DNA of 64,000 bases from Actinospica robiniae DSM 44927 (GCF_000504285.1 NZ_KI632511.1:3655372-3719371), one strand, 5' to 3'; positions 43,814 to 51,459 are shown, counted from the stretch's first letter. Made by a program: numbers and translations. Notes: generated by a model not told the origin, from the letters alone.

Positions 43814-44106
43814 CTGCGACCCCCTTGACTCGTTCGGGCGGCGAGGTGTTTCCGATGGCGCGCTAAGCGTCCCACCGCCGCGGCAAACTTTTACTTTAGC
43901 GGCTCTCACGTCATCTCGTGGCGTATTGCCCGACGACGTTCCGCCTGGTGTAGTGCTACACGGGTCTGCCGATGAATCTTCTGATGCCACCGGGTGAGCC
44001 ATCGTCTCTTTGCCTGCCTCGTTCACCTTGTTCGGTTTGCCCGCCGACTTGCTCCCCTCGTCCGCCGCGACGGGCGTCCGCCGCCATCGGACGGCGGACG
44101 GCATAC
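43814..44106. other. Intergenic region with probable promoter of the 43553-43813 gene
   Basis: Contains an AT-rich island (43885-43905, aaacttttactttagcgg) in otherwise high-GC DNA. A small hairpin (GTCCGCCG with CGGCGGAC) lies near 44078-44100. Nothing else was seen. Confidence 0.45.
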
Positions 44107-44168
44107 GCCCCGCTGCACGGGCCCACCGCGGTGAAGAAGGAAGCCGCGATGGGCCCGCACAGCGGGGC
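44107..44168 (-). terminator. Strong terminator downstream of peptide gene 1
   Basis: A 25-base stem with two mismatches (GCCCCGCTG…, GGGCCCACCGCGG) and a 12-base loop, starting 10 bp after the peptide stop. It would limit read-through and stabilise the short peptide mRNA. Confidence 0.85.
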
Positions 44169-44177
44169 GCGCCGGGC

Positions 44178-44396
44178 TTACTGGGTGATGCTGATGGACT
44201 GGGCGGCCTCGCCGGCGGCGGTGGCGCCGAGGGACTGGTAGTTCGCCGCCACGGACAGGTTCGTCGCGTCCACGTTCGCGATGTGCTTGGTGACGTTGAC
44301 GTTCCGGGTGAAGCTGAACTTCAGCGTGCCGAGGGCCTCACGGCCGGGGAGCAGTTCGGCCGACTCGGTCGCGAGTTCGTCGATGGTGATGCTCAT
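44178..44396 (-). CDS. Putative RiPP-like precursor peptide 1
   Basis: 72 residues, ATG after a perfect AAGGAGG ribosome site. The N-terminal part reads MSITIDELATESAELLPG and continues REALGTLKFSFTRNVNV; the C-terminal part is TNLSVAANYQSLGATAAGEA, ending QSISITQ. Two paralogues lie at 50794-51012 and 51191-51415; by hand 57 of 72 aligned positions agree with peptide 3. The conserved acidic leader-like segment (IDEL, ELLPGREAL), the very small size, the strong ribosome site and the lack of a Sec signal suggest a precursor peptide, not an enzyme. The core is rich in Thr, Ser, Asn, Gln and Ala with no Cys. Divergent from an XRE regulator gene. Confidence 0.7.
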   Translation of the reverse strand: MSITIDELATESAELLPGREALGTLKFSFTRNVNVTKHIANVDATNLSVAANYQSLGATAAGEAAQSISITQ

Positions 44397-44442
44397 GGGA
44401 TCCTCCTTGCCGCGCCGGGGGCGCGAGGCGTCTATTCTTACA

Positions 44443-44472
44443 GAACGAATCGTCCGGTCTGGACGAACGAAA
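44443..44472. promoter_or_regulatory. Shared operator upstream of peptide 1
   Basis: Reads AGAACGAATCGTCCGG and GGACGAACGA, i.e. the CGAACGA-A-TCGTTCG palindrome (with one change) plus a second half-site. The same block occurs at 51460-51490, where the palindrome is perfect. On the minus strand a TAAGAAT box follows directly, so the site overlaps the peptide promoter. Confidence 0.7.
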
Positions 44473-44571
44473 CACTAGCGGCGTAGCAGCGGCACGTGCA
44501 AAACGACACGCCGAGAACCCGATCCGGCCCCCCACGCCGGATACGCACGACTCAAGGCTCGAGGTATCGCC

Positions 44572-44934
44572 ATGGCCGAGGTATCCCATCCACTCCAAGC
44601 CCTGCTGCGTGAGCGGTTGGCGGAGAAGCGCTGGTCCTACGGGGACGTGGCGCGGCGCGGAGGGATTTCGAAGTCGACGGTGCATCATCTGGCGACGGCC
44701 GAACGCCCGGCTCAGATGCCGCAGCCGGCGACGCTGCAGGGACTGGCGCGGGGGCTGGACCTGCCGTTGGAGATCGTGCGGCGCGCGGCCGCGCAGTCGT
44801 GCGGGATCTACGTGTACGACCCGGCGCCGGAGCCCGAGGTGGACATGCTGATCGCGAGTCTCCAGCAACTCTCGGCGAAGGACCGCCGGCACGTCGTCGC
44901 CCTCGTGGCGTCCCTGTTGGAGGGCGGGGAGTGA
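44572..44934 (+). CDS. XRE-family regulator 1 of the peptide locus
   Basis: 120 residues. The N-terminal HTH (LRERLAEKRWSYGDVARRGG, then SKSTVHHLATAERP and PATLQGLARGLDLPLEIVRRAA) is followed by a short C-terminal helix region (YVYDPAPEPEV, LIASLQQLSAKDRRHVVAL). It is about 70-75% identical over 105 residues, by eye, to the regulator at 51571, which is divergent from peptide gene 3. It likely controls peptide gene 1 through the shared operator. Followed by a perfect 44-bp palindrome that is probably its terminator. Confidence 0.88.
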   Translation: MAEVSHPLQALLRERLAEKRWSYGDVARRGGISKSTVHHLATAERPAQMPQPATLQGLARGLDLPLEIVRRAAAQSCGIYVYDPAPEPEVDMLIASLQQLSAKDRRHVVALVASLLEGGE

Positions 44935-44982
44935 GCACTCGGGGAGAGTCAGAGTGTTTCGGCGCCCTGGCCTGGGCGTCGG

Positions 44983-45026
44983 CATGGGGCCTGGGCCCGG
45001 CGCATGCGCCGGGCCCAGGCCCCATG
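44983..45026. terminator. 44-bp perfect palindrome, bidirectional terminator
   Basis: The half-site CATGGGGCCTGGGCCCGGCGCA is directly followed by its exact complement, with GCATGC in the centre. It lies 48 bp after regulator 1 and 170 bp after the end of the convergent gene at 45197, so it can end both transcripts. Confidence 0.75.
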
Positions 45027-45196
45027 AGTTCGATATCGGTTGTGATCGGGAACGCTGCCGCTCCCGCCGGGCGACGTGCGCCGCGCCCGGCGGGAGGGCG
45101 GCGGTCTTCCGCAGCGGCCTGATGGCGACGGGAGCCTTTCTCCCGGCCGGACGAACCGGGTTCGGCTCGCGGTTCAGCCTCGCTGCGGTCGTTCTC

Positions 45197-45865
45197 CTAG
45201 CGGCGGCCCCGGGAGCCGTGTCCGCCGTGGCCGTGCCCGTCCTGGCCGTGCCCGTGGCCGCTCTGCCCGTGGCCGCGGCCGCTTCGGCCGTGCTCATCCC
45301 CGTGCCGGTTGCCGTGCCCGTGCTGGTCGACGACGCGGCCGACGTGGTCGATGCCGTAGTCGGAGGTGCGCACGTGCCCGCGGTCGGGCGGGCAGTCGCG
45401 CCGGTCGTCGCCGGCCTGGTGCACGGTGTAGCTGATCGTGGAGAACACGTCCTGCTCGGGGCGAATGCCGACGCCGCGGTTCGGCGGGCAGTCGCGCCGG
45501 TCGTCCCGCAGGACAACGGCGGGACGGGTGTGTCCTTCGTCGATACGAGGTTGTCGGATGGCACTGACAAGGGGCAACACACCGTAGTTCTCGTCGTGGC
45601 CGCGCGTGCGATCGGGCGAGCAGCCGCACGGGTCGCCGTCCAGGAAACGGGTGGCGAACTCGGCGTTCGGCGCGAGGCGGGCGTCGAAGGAGCGTCGCAT
45701 GCCGTTGTGGCCGGCCACATCCGGGACGTAGGCCGCGATGCGCGCGGTGTGCTGCGGGGTGAAGGCGTCCGCCTGGGCGGGAGCGGCGATCGCACCCACC
45801 GAGAAGCCGACTGCGGCCGTGAACAGCGCGCCGGCCGCGATACGCCGAGGCGTGGATTCTTTCAC
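45197..45865 (-). CDS. Secreted His/Gly-rich protein with CPP[N/D]RG repeats
   Basis: 222 residues from a GTG at 45865 with AGAGAACGGAA upstream; a GTG at 45889 adds eight residues. The signal peptide (IAAGALFTAAVGFSVGAI) is cleaved near APAQADA. The middle part has DDRRDCPPNRG and DDRRDCPPDRG, and a related GDPCGCSPDRTRG before them. The last 45 residues are almost only His, Gly, Asp, Asn and Arg (for example GHGNRHGDEHGRSG), a sequence that could bind zinc, nickel or copper. The AT-rich upstream region supports expression on this strand, although the opposite strand also has an open frame here. Confidence 0.65.
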   Translation of the reverse strand: MKESTPRRIAAGALFTAAVGFSVGAIAAPAQADAFTPQHTARIAAYVPDVAGHNGMRRSFDARLAPNAEFATRFLDGDPCGCSPDRTRGHDENYGVLPLVSAIRQPRIDEGHTRPAVVLRDDRRDCPPNRGVGIRPEQDVFSTISYTVHQAGDDRRDCPPDRGHVRTSDYGIDHVGRVVDQHGHGNRHGDEHGRSGRGHGQSGHGHGQDGHGHGGHGSRGRR

Positions 45866-46136
45866 AGGTGTTCCGTTCTCTTCGTTCACTGATGTCCATT
45901 AAACGAAGCATGTCCGCTTTGGACTATGTCAGTACGGAATATACCCGTGACTCTCACGATCTCAGCTACAACCGCCGCCCTGTCGAGGATTTTCACCTGT
46001 CTGCATCAGTGCTCGTCAAGCATTGATTCCGCCCTGGTTTCCACATTTCACGGCTTTGCATTGATGAAATCAAAATGTCGGCCAAGGCCCGCGATCAGCC
46101 CTCATCCGCCGACGGGCAGACCTTTTCCGTGCCACC
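45866..46136 (-). promoter_or_regulatory. AT-rich regulatory region
   Basis: The stretch 45890-46090 falls to about 50% GC (ttgcattgatgaaatcaaaa, gaatatacccgtg). It probably carries the promoter of the 45197-45865 gene. No palindrome of note. Confidence 0.5.
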
Positions 46137-46475
46137 TCATTTCCCCGGCGTGGCGTGGCGAACCGTCTCGCGTTTATCAAATCCGCCCGCGCCACCGCGA
46201 TGCGGCGCGGGTGAACTCCCGACTCCGCCGGCCGCGGCGCTCAACGTCGCGGCCGCGAGCAGCACGCCGAGGCCGCCGGCCGTGAAGAGGCGCACGCGCC
46301 GGCGGATCCGCGCGAGGCGGCGGATCCGGATCAGGCCGGCGGCTTGCGGGCCTGCCGCGCCGATCCGCGCCATCGCGTCGCGCAGCGCGGCTGCGAATTC
46401 GACGGGGCCGTAGTCCGGCCCCGTGGTTCCCTCGGCGGGGCCGCCGCGCCGAGGTGCCTGGGATCCTTCGCTCAT
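46137..46475 (-). CDS. Small single-pass membrane protein
   Basis: 112 residues. The ATG overlaps the stop of the preceding gene (ATGA). An N-terminal Gly/Pro-rich and acidic part is followed by EFAAALRDAMARIGAAG, then a basic stretch (RRLARIRRRVRLF) and one membrane helix (AGGLGVLLAAATLSAAAGG). It is the last of four coupled small genes downstream of the M50 operon. The role is unknown. Confidence 0.55.
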   Translation of the reverse strand: MSEGSQAPRRGGPAEGTTGPDYGPVEFAAALRDAMARIGAAGPQAAGLIRIRRLARIRRRVRLFTAGGLGVLLAAATLSAAAGGVGSSPAPHRGGAGGFDKRETVRHATPGK

Positions 46476-46843
46476 GCGGCAGACCTGCCGGGGTAGCTGC
46501 GAGCGAACGCGGAGGGGATTGGATTCCAACGCTCTCCTACCTTCCGGCGCATCTGGAGAGCGCGTGCTGCCGGCAGTCGGTCCGGTACCACCGCACCGCC
46601 CACCGGCATCCGGTACGCCGCACGTCCCCGCAGGCGCATCTCCATACCCAGCTCTGGTCCGGGATTATTCGATACATCGTCGTCGCCCCCGCTCTCTCCG
46701 GGCATCACCTTGTGCCCGGTTCGGTGTTCCTGAGCGACGGGCGGATGCGCTTCGGCATCATTGCCCCCTCCGATCCTGCTTGTGTCGGGAAGAAGTTCTC
46801 GCGCGCCCGGGACTTCTCGTGCGCGCTGGATCGTTCTCGGCAT
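46472..46843 (-). CDS. Small protein in the coupled series, unknown
   Basis: 123 residues, starting 5 bp after the previous stop and ending in an ATGA overlap with the next gene. No domain. Near the N-terminus it has ARELLPDTSRIGGGND, which recalls the ELLPGRE motif of the peptide family, though the rest does not align. Codon pattern is not convincing, so the call rests mainly on the coupling. Confidence 0.4.
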   Translation of the reverse strand: MPRTIQRAREVPGARELLPDTSRIGGGNDAEAHPPVAQEHRTGHKVMPGESGGDDDVSNNPGPELGMEMRLRGRAAYRMPVGGAVVPDRLPAARALQMRRKVGERWNPIPSAFARSYPGRSAA

Positions 46844-46848
46844 CGTGG

Positions 46849-47370
46849 TCACCCCTGGTTCGCGGCGAGGACGGCGAAGCAGACCACGGTGCTGAGCACC
46901 ACGAAGATCAGGACCGCGGTCGCACGCCGCCGCTCCCACTGGTTCTCGGCCGCCAGCGAGAGCGCCGTGACGAGCAGTTCGATGTCCTCGCGCAACGGCA
47001 GCGGCGAGATGGCTTCGACGGCCGCCCTCATGGCCGGCCTGTCCGGCCGCCGGAGCCACCGGCCCAGCCTCAGGGCGCGGAAGCGGTCCGAGGCGATCAA
47101 CTGCCCGGCCAGCTGACGCGGCGTCAGGCTGCGGGACTTGGGGACGGGATAGGGCGCGTACTGCAGCAGCCGGGCATGGAAACAGTCGGAATGGGCCGGC
47201 TGGCGAGGCCAGTCGCGCACCACCTGCTCCAGGACCGCGGTGATCTCCCCAGGCGCGTTCCGCCTCCTACGCGCGGTACGCGGTGGTTCGGCAAGCGCAC
47301 TCGTCGCCACGGCGTTCGGGCGTGGCCTCCATGACCGCGGAACACGGCCGTTCGTTCCCTCGGACAGCAC
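46849..47370 (-). CDS. Tail-anchored helical protein, unknown
   Basis: 173 residues from a GTG at 47370 with AGAGG upstream; the previous stop (TAG) is only two bases before the start. The N-terminus is basic (RRRRNAPGEI), the middle is helical (LRLGRWLRRPDRPAMRAAVEA), and the C-terminus is one membrane helix (AVLIFVVLSTVVCFAVLAANQG). It is a tail-anchored protein facing the cytosol. The family is not recognised. Confidence 0.6.
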   Translation of the reverse strand: MLSEGTNGRVPRSWRPRPNAVATSALAEPPRTARRRRNAPGEITAVLEQVVRDWPRQPAHSDCFHARLLQYAPYPVPKSRSLTPRQLAGQLIASDRFRALRLGRWLRRPDRPAMRAAVEAISPLPLREDIELLVTALSLAAENQWERRRATAVLIFVVLSTVVCFAVLAANQG

Positions 47371-47372
47371 TT

Positions 47373-47720
47373 CTACACCTCTGGTCGTGGGGCTGAGATC
47401 GCGTCTCGGGCACGGGTCCACAGCGCGGCGATGCGATGTGTCGCACCGCTCTTCGGCGCGCTGTGCCGGGCTCGGTGGCGCGCGGGCGATGGCGGGGACG
47501 ATGGCGGGGACGGCCGGGCGGCCGATGGCGCGGGCGGCCGGGTCGCGGCCGCGGCCGGGGTCTGAGCCGGGGCCGCCGGCCGGGGCGGAACGGCGGCCGG
47601 AGGGCGGACCCCGGCCTCCGAGCCCGCGTCCGCCCTCGGCCCGGGATCCGAGGTCAAGACCACCGGAATGGACAACACGCTCGAAGGGCGCGCGCTCGAG
47701 GGGCGCCTGCACGCTTTCAT
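47373..47720 (-). CDS. Pro/Ala-rich small protein
   Basis: 115 residues from an ATG with GGAGG upstream. Almost all of residues 30-95 are Pro, Ala, Ser and Arg (PRPAAPAQTPAAAATRPPAP), ending in a short helical region (THRIAALWTRARDAISA). It could be a linker or a scaffold protein. The TAG stop is two bases before the next start. Uncertain, because Pro/Ala-rich frames arise by chance in high-GC DNA. Confidence 0.45.
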   Translation of the reverse strand: MKACRRPSSARPSSVLSIPVVLTSDPGPRADAGSEAGVRPPAAVPPRPAAPAQTPAAAATRPPAPSAARPSPPSSPPSPARHRARHSAPKSGATHRIAALWTRARDAISAPRPEV

Positions 47721-47891
47721 GCCCTGGCCTCCGGCCGGGGTCGCGCCGTCGTCTGCGATCACAGTCGCTTCCGTGGGGTGAGGAGTGAGGAGCCTTACTT
47801 CGTAGAGCGGAGCGCGAGCCCGGCCGCGGCGGAGGGTTCCGCCGCGGCGGCGGCTCGGGCGTCGAGTCGGGCGAGCGTGGAGGGTGCGGGC

Positions 47892-48575
47892 TCAGCCCTG
47901 GTGGAAGACGCGGTGCATGGTCACCAGGGGATCGTCGGACTTCGCCGCGGGCTGGGCGTGACCGGCCGCGGCCGCGGCGGACGCGGTCCGCAGCAGCGCG
48001 GTCACCTGGGCGGCGAGAGCGTCGGCGTCGGCCTTGATCTGCGCGATGGACGCATGCGACGTGCTCAAAGCATTGAGCTCGGCGTGGATGTGCTGAAGCT
48101 GCGCCTGGGCCTGCGGGCTGAGCGTGAACGCGACGGGCGTGGAGACGACGAACTGGTAGGCGCCGGCGAGGGTCTCGCAGCCGTCGCAGTGCACGTTCTC
48201 AGCGCTGCTGAGGTTCAGGGCATTGAGGTGCACCTGCTCGCCCGCCATGGTCACGATCTGGAAGGACAGCGCGATCGAGCGGCACGGAGAGCGGTCCGAG
48301 CACCCGATGGACTCAGCCTCGGCCTGGTTGCGGACGCTGCCGGCGAGGACCTCGCCGTACTGGTGCACGTCGAACGAGGCGCTGAACACGTCCCGGTGTC
48401 CGGGGTTCGCCAGGGCGTGCGCGCCGTCCGCCGCGACGCCGACGCCGGCGAACGCCTGGGCGGCACCGGTGGCCAGGACGAGCGTGCCGAGGCACGCGGA
48501 GGCCAGTACCCCGTAACGCAACATGCCGCCGCGGGCGGTCGCGGCACGGTGTCGTGTGATCTTCTCGGTCTTCAT
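47892..48575 (-). CDS. Secreted protein encoded next to the M50 protease
   Basis: 227 residues, ATG after an AAGGAG ribosome site. The signal peptide (LRYGVLASACLGTLVLATG) is cleaved near AAQAFA. The mature part has SFDVHQYGEVLAGSVRNQAE, CSDRSPCRSIALSFQIVTMAG and ENVHCDGCETLAGAYQFVVSTP, with two Cys pairs (CSDRSPC and CDGC) that would form disulfides, then a helical C-terminal region (QAQLQHIHAELNAL). A secreted protein of this kind next to an M50-type peptide protease may receive, bind or export the processed peptide. It starts 57 bp after the M50 gene stop. Confidence 0.72.
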   Translation of the reverse strand: MKTEKITRHRAATARGGMLRYGVLASACLGTLVLATGAAQAFAGVGVAADGAHALANPGHRDVFSASFDVHQYGEVLAGSVRNQAEAESIGCSDRSPCRSIALSFQIVTMAGEQVHLNALNLSSAENVHCDGCETLAGAYQFVVSTPVAFTLSPQAQAQLQHIHAELNALSTSHASIAQIKADADALAAQVTALLRTASAAAAAGHAQPAAKSDDPLVTMHRVFHQG

Positions 48576-48632
48576 CAGGATGCTCCTTGTTCCTTGTCGG
48601 TCGGATTCGGTTCGGTCGGCGTGGTCTTGGAT

Positions 48633-50474
48633 TCAGGTGCCGCTGGCGATCGGGCTGGCCGAAGACGCCGTGGGCGGCGGGCTCGGCGTCGCCGAGGTGG
48701 GCGGCGGCGAGCTCGCCGAGGGCGTCGCCGAGGTGCTCGGCGCGCTCGAGGAAGCGAGCCCGGACCCCGAGGTAGAGGGGACGGGGTCCGGGCTCGCGGT
48801 CATGGAGGGGTGGGCCCCGGACGCCGTCGCGGTGGCGGCGGCGGACGGGCTGTGCGTGCCCGACGCCACGATGCCGGGGAAGTGCACGGTGGCGGAGGGC
48901 GTGGCCCCGGGCCTCGAAGCCGGAGAGACACCGGAGGCGGGGACGAGTGTGGGCACACCCGGCTGCAGGACGGGTACCAGCGGGGGCTGGGCCGGGATGG
49001 GCTTCGGCGTCAGGCCGGCCACCCAAGCCGTGCCCAGCGCGCCGACCAGAACCAGCGCCGAGACCGACATCGCGATCCGCAGCCGCGGACGCTGCGCGGT
49101 GGAGCGGCGCGCGGCGCGGATGAGCCGGCCAGTCATGCGCACGGACAGGTAGACGGTGCCGGCCAGCGGGAAGATGAGCATCAGGGAGCCGACGACGCCG
49201 GCCAGCCCCGCCGCGATCTGCCCGTGCCCCAGCGCCTCACCCGTTCCCTCCACCTGCTGGGCGAGGGACTTCGCCCCCGTCGACAGGATTCGCGGAAGAT
49301 TCCAGAGCGCATAGCCGAGATCCGCGGCCAGCAGCGGAACCATCGTGGCGACCCAGACGGTGACGGTGATCCGGGCCGAGCGCCGCAGCCCGGCGACCTC
49401 GGGCGCCACCGGACGGCCCGGGATCGCGCTGCGCAGGATCGGGCCGATCTTGCCGTACAGGTCCGGCACCCCGGCGAGGTCGCCCAGGATGTAGTACCCG
49501 TCCAGCCGCACCGCGGGCATCAGCTGCTCGAGCACCTCGAAGTGGCCCACGTAGATCGCGCTGAGCAGGAACGTCTGCCCGCTCAGCCCGTAGCAGCCGT
49601 AGAGGAACAGCATGAACACGACGTTGAAGTAGATCCCGCCGAGGTCCGTGCGGATCCGTCCGCCGCGCCCGATCCGGTAGACGTCGGTGACGTCGGTGTA
49701 CATCGACGGCCAGATCAGGAACAACCCGCAGCCGATGCAGCCCGGGCAAGCCCCGCTGTACCGGCAGGCCGAGGCGTGTCCGAACTCGTGGAAGAAGAGC
49801 GAGGCGACCGTCAGCGCGAAGACCGCGAGCATGAGCACCGGCTGGTCGAGCACGGCGAGCACCGGGGTGATCGCGCCGTGGAAGCCGAAGAGCCACACGT
49901 CCATGGCGACGGCCGCGAGCAGGACCACGGCCACGACGAGCGGGTGGTGCAGCCAGGCGAGGAGGCGCGCGATCACGCCGACCCGCGGCTCGTCGAACAG
50001 GACCTTGTGACCCTTGAGCGCGAGCAGGAGATCGCTGCGCGGAGCCACGACCTCGTCGTCCTCCTGGCCCCAGGGCACGATGATCCCGAGCGGGATGAGC
50101 TTCTCGTCGATGAGGAAGAAGACGTTGCCCTCGCTCACCTCCCGGCCGTACTCGCCGCTGACGCGGTGTGAGATCGCCTCGGTGTCGCGCACACCGTCCG
50201 CGGCGCCGGCGACCAGGTAGAGCAGCCGGGAGAGCTGGACGACCTGCCCGTCGCCCCGGCGGGCGATGTAGCGCGGCTCCGTGAGCCCGGACCCCTGGTA
50301 CTCGCCGTGCAGGCGCAACCCCTGGCTCCGCCTGGGCGTGGGGAATACCGGGTCCGGCACCGGTTCCTGCGGGATCCGGGACTGCGGGATCCGGGACTGG
50401 GGCAGCCACGGGGTCGTGGCGAAGCCGCCTGGTCCCGGAATGGACGCCTGGGGTGTCGTCCCCGTGGCAGTCAT
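48633..50474 (-). CDS. PqqD-like/RRE + M50 (site-2-type) metalloprotease
   Basis: 613 residues from an ATG at 50474 with GGAGG upstream (a GTG at 50492 adds six). Residues 55-135 resemble PqqD (LSRLLYLVAGAADG, SGEYGREVSEGNVFFLIDE and LIPLGIIV), i.e. a peptide-recognition (RRE-like) domain. The M50 zinc site is FFHEFGHASACRYSG (His229, Glu230, His233) with Asp325 in RLDGYYIL, and about eight membrane helices. Directly after HEFGH is a four-Cys block (Cys237, 243, 246, 249). The last 110 residues are a Ser/Pro/Thr-rich tail. M50 peptide proteases cut leader peptides or signalling peptides in the membrane. It is preceded by two peptide genes. Confidence 0.88.
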   Translation of the reverse strand: MTATGTTPQASIPGPGGFATTPWLPQSRIPQSRIPQEPVPDPVFPTPRRSQGLRLHGEYQGSGLTEPRYIARRGDGQVVQLSRLLYLVAGAADGVRDTEAISHRVSGEYGREVSEGNVFFLIDEKLIPLGIIVPWGQEDDEVVAPRSDLLLALKGHKVLFDEPRVGVIARLLAWLHHPLVVAVVLLAAVAMDVWLFGFHGAITPVLAVLDQPVLMLAVFALTVASLFFHEFGHASACRYSGACPGCIGCGLFLIWPSMYTDVTDVYRIGRGGRIRTDLGGIYFNVVFMLFLYGCYGLSGQTFLLSAIYVGHFEVLEQLMPAVRLDGYYILGDLAGVPDLYGKIGPILRSAIPGRPVAPEVAGLRRSARITVTVWVATMVPLLAADLGYALWNLPRILSTGAKSLAQQVEGTGEALGHGQIAAGLAGVVGSLMLIFPLAGTVYLSVRMTGRLIRAARRSTAQRPRLRIAMSVSALVLVGALGTAWVAGLTPKPIPAQPPLVPVLQPGVPTLVPASGVSPASRPGATPSATVHFPGIVASGTHSPSAAATATASGAHPSMTASPDPVPSTSGSGLASSSAPSTSATPSASSPPPTSATPSPPPTASSASPIASGT

Positions 50475-50793
50475 TCTGGCTCGATCCTCCACAAACTCGT
50501 TCGACGGCGCGCGTCACGACCGGCCCGGACGGCTGCGGATTGGTGGTGTCCGCCGGTGCCGGGGCCGGTGCCGCGGCCTCACTGGACGGCTGTGGGTGCC
50601 CCTGGACGCCGCGGCGCCGGGGGTGGGCGCGCGGTGTCGGATGGTGTCTCGGATGCGGTTGCCGATGCCGGGTCCGTGCGGTCTCAACGGACGCGGCGAG
50701 CGAGTTCGACAGCCGGCTGCGATGCTTGCCCGCCGAGGCGGCCGGCGGCAGTCGTGCCTGCCGCCGGGCCGACTCGGCGGGCCCACGCCGCCG
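50475..50793 (-). other. 319-bp gap between peptide 2 and the M50 gene
   Basis: Holds the hairpin at 50742-50767 just after the peptide stop and then high-GC DNA without a supported gene. Typical for an attenuated transcript in which the peptide gene is made in excess over the protease gene. Confidence 0.5.
50742..50767 (-). terminator. Attenuator-like hairpin after peptide 2
   Basis: CCGGCGGCA and TGCCGCCGG form a nine-base stem with an eight-base loop, 27 bp after the stop. No T-run, so partial read-through to the M50 gene is possible. Confidence 0.6.
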
Positions 50794-51012
50794 TTACTGG
50801 TGGATGCTGATCGTCTGGCCCGCCGCCGACTCGGCGTCCGCGCCGCACGACTGGAAGTTCACCGCCGCGGACAGGTTGGTGGCGCCCACGTTGGCGACGT
50901 GCTTGGTGACGACGACGTTCTTGGTGAAGTTGAACTTCAGCGTGCTCAGCGCCTCACGGCCCGGCAGCAGCTCGGCCGACTCGGCGTTCAGCTCGTCGAT
51001 GTTCATGCTCAT
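50794..51012 (-). CDS. Putative RiPP-like precursor peptide 2
   Basis: 72 residues. N-terminus MSMNIDELNAESAELLPG and REALSTLKFNFTKNVVV; C-terminus TNLSAAVNFQSCGADAESAA ending TISIHQ. By hand 51 of 72 positions agree with peptide 1. It differs by one Cys and one extra Asp in the core (QSCGAD) and a terminal His-Gln. The start has AAGGAAA upstream. It is 178 bp downstream of peptide 3 and followed by the M50 gene, so it probably lies on the same transcript. Confidence 0.72.
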   Translation of the reverse strand: MSMNIDELNAESAELLPGREALSTLKFNFTKNVVVTKHVANVGATNLSAAVNFQSCGADAESAAGQTISIHQ

Positions 51013-51190
51013 GCGAATTTCCTTTTTTCAGTCGGGGAAGTCAGGGAAGTGGAATAAGACGAAGGGGTTTCGGGGAACCCGGAAATGAAGTACTTTCGAG
51101 AACGCGCGGCATCGAAGAATGGCGCGTCTGCCGCAGGCCGCGTTGCGTCGCGCCCTGCGACCCTGGAGCCGCCGCGCGGCCCCGCCCCGA

Positions 51191-51415
51191 CTACTGCGTG
51201 ATGCTGATGGTCTGGACGGCCTCGCTGGCCGCGGTGGCGCCGGCGGACTGGTAGTTCACGGCCTCGGACAGGTTGGTGGCGTCCACATGTGCGACGTTGA
51301 CGTGCTTGGTGACGTTGACCGTCTTGGTGAAGCTGAACCGCAGGCGGCCCAGCGCCTCACGGCCGGGCAGCAGCTCGGCCGACTCGGCCTCGAGCTCGTC
51401 GATCTTGATGCTCAT
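51191..51415 (-). CDS. Putative RiPP-like precursor peptide 3
   Basis: 74 residues, ATG after AAGGAG. N-terminus MSIKIDELEAESAELLPG and REALGRLRFSFTKTVNV; C-terminus DATNLSEAVNYQSAGATA ending AVQTISITQ. Compared with peptides 1 and 2 it has a two-residue insertion (NV) after TKHV. It is divergent from XRE regulator 2 and has the perfect operator copy in between. First gene of the peptide-M50 operon. Confidence 0.75.
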   Translation of the reverse strand: MSIKIDELEAESAELLPGREALGRLRFSFTKTVNVTKHVNVAHVDATNLSEAVNYQSAGATAASEAVQTISITQ

Positions 51416-51459
51416 GGTTTCTCCTTGCCGCGCATGCGGCGCTAAGCGTCTAATCTTGC

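Noticed and set aside
44954-45892. Plus-strand open frame opposite the His-rich secreted protein
   Set aside because: Its Val/Ala-rich translation has no domain; the minus strand has a signal peptide with cleavage site, a ribosome site and an AT-rich upstream region. Some doubt remains.
47436-50171. Very long open frame on the plus strand (911 codons) over the M50 operon
   Set aside because: The translation is Arg/Gly/Asp-rich without any fold, while the minus strand has M50 and secreted-protein motifs, ribosome sites and signal peptides.
44178-51415. Interpretation of the three peptides as classical lanthipeptides or lasso peptides
   Set aside because: Cores have no or one Cys, and no LanB/LanC/LanM, B-protein or macrolactam synthetase gene is present.
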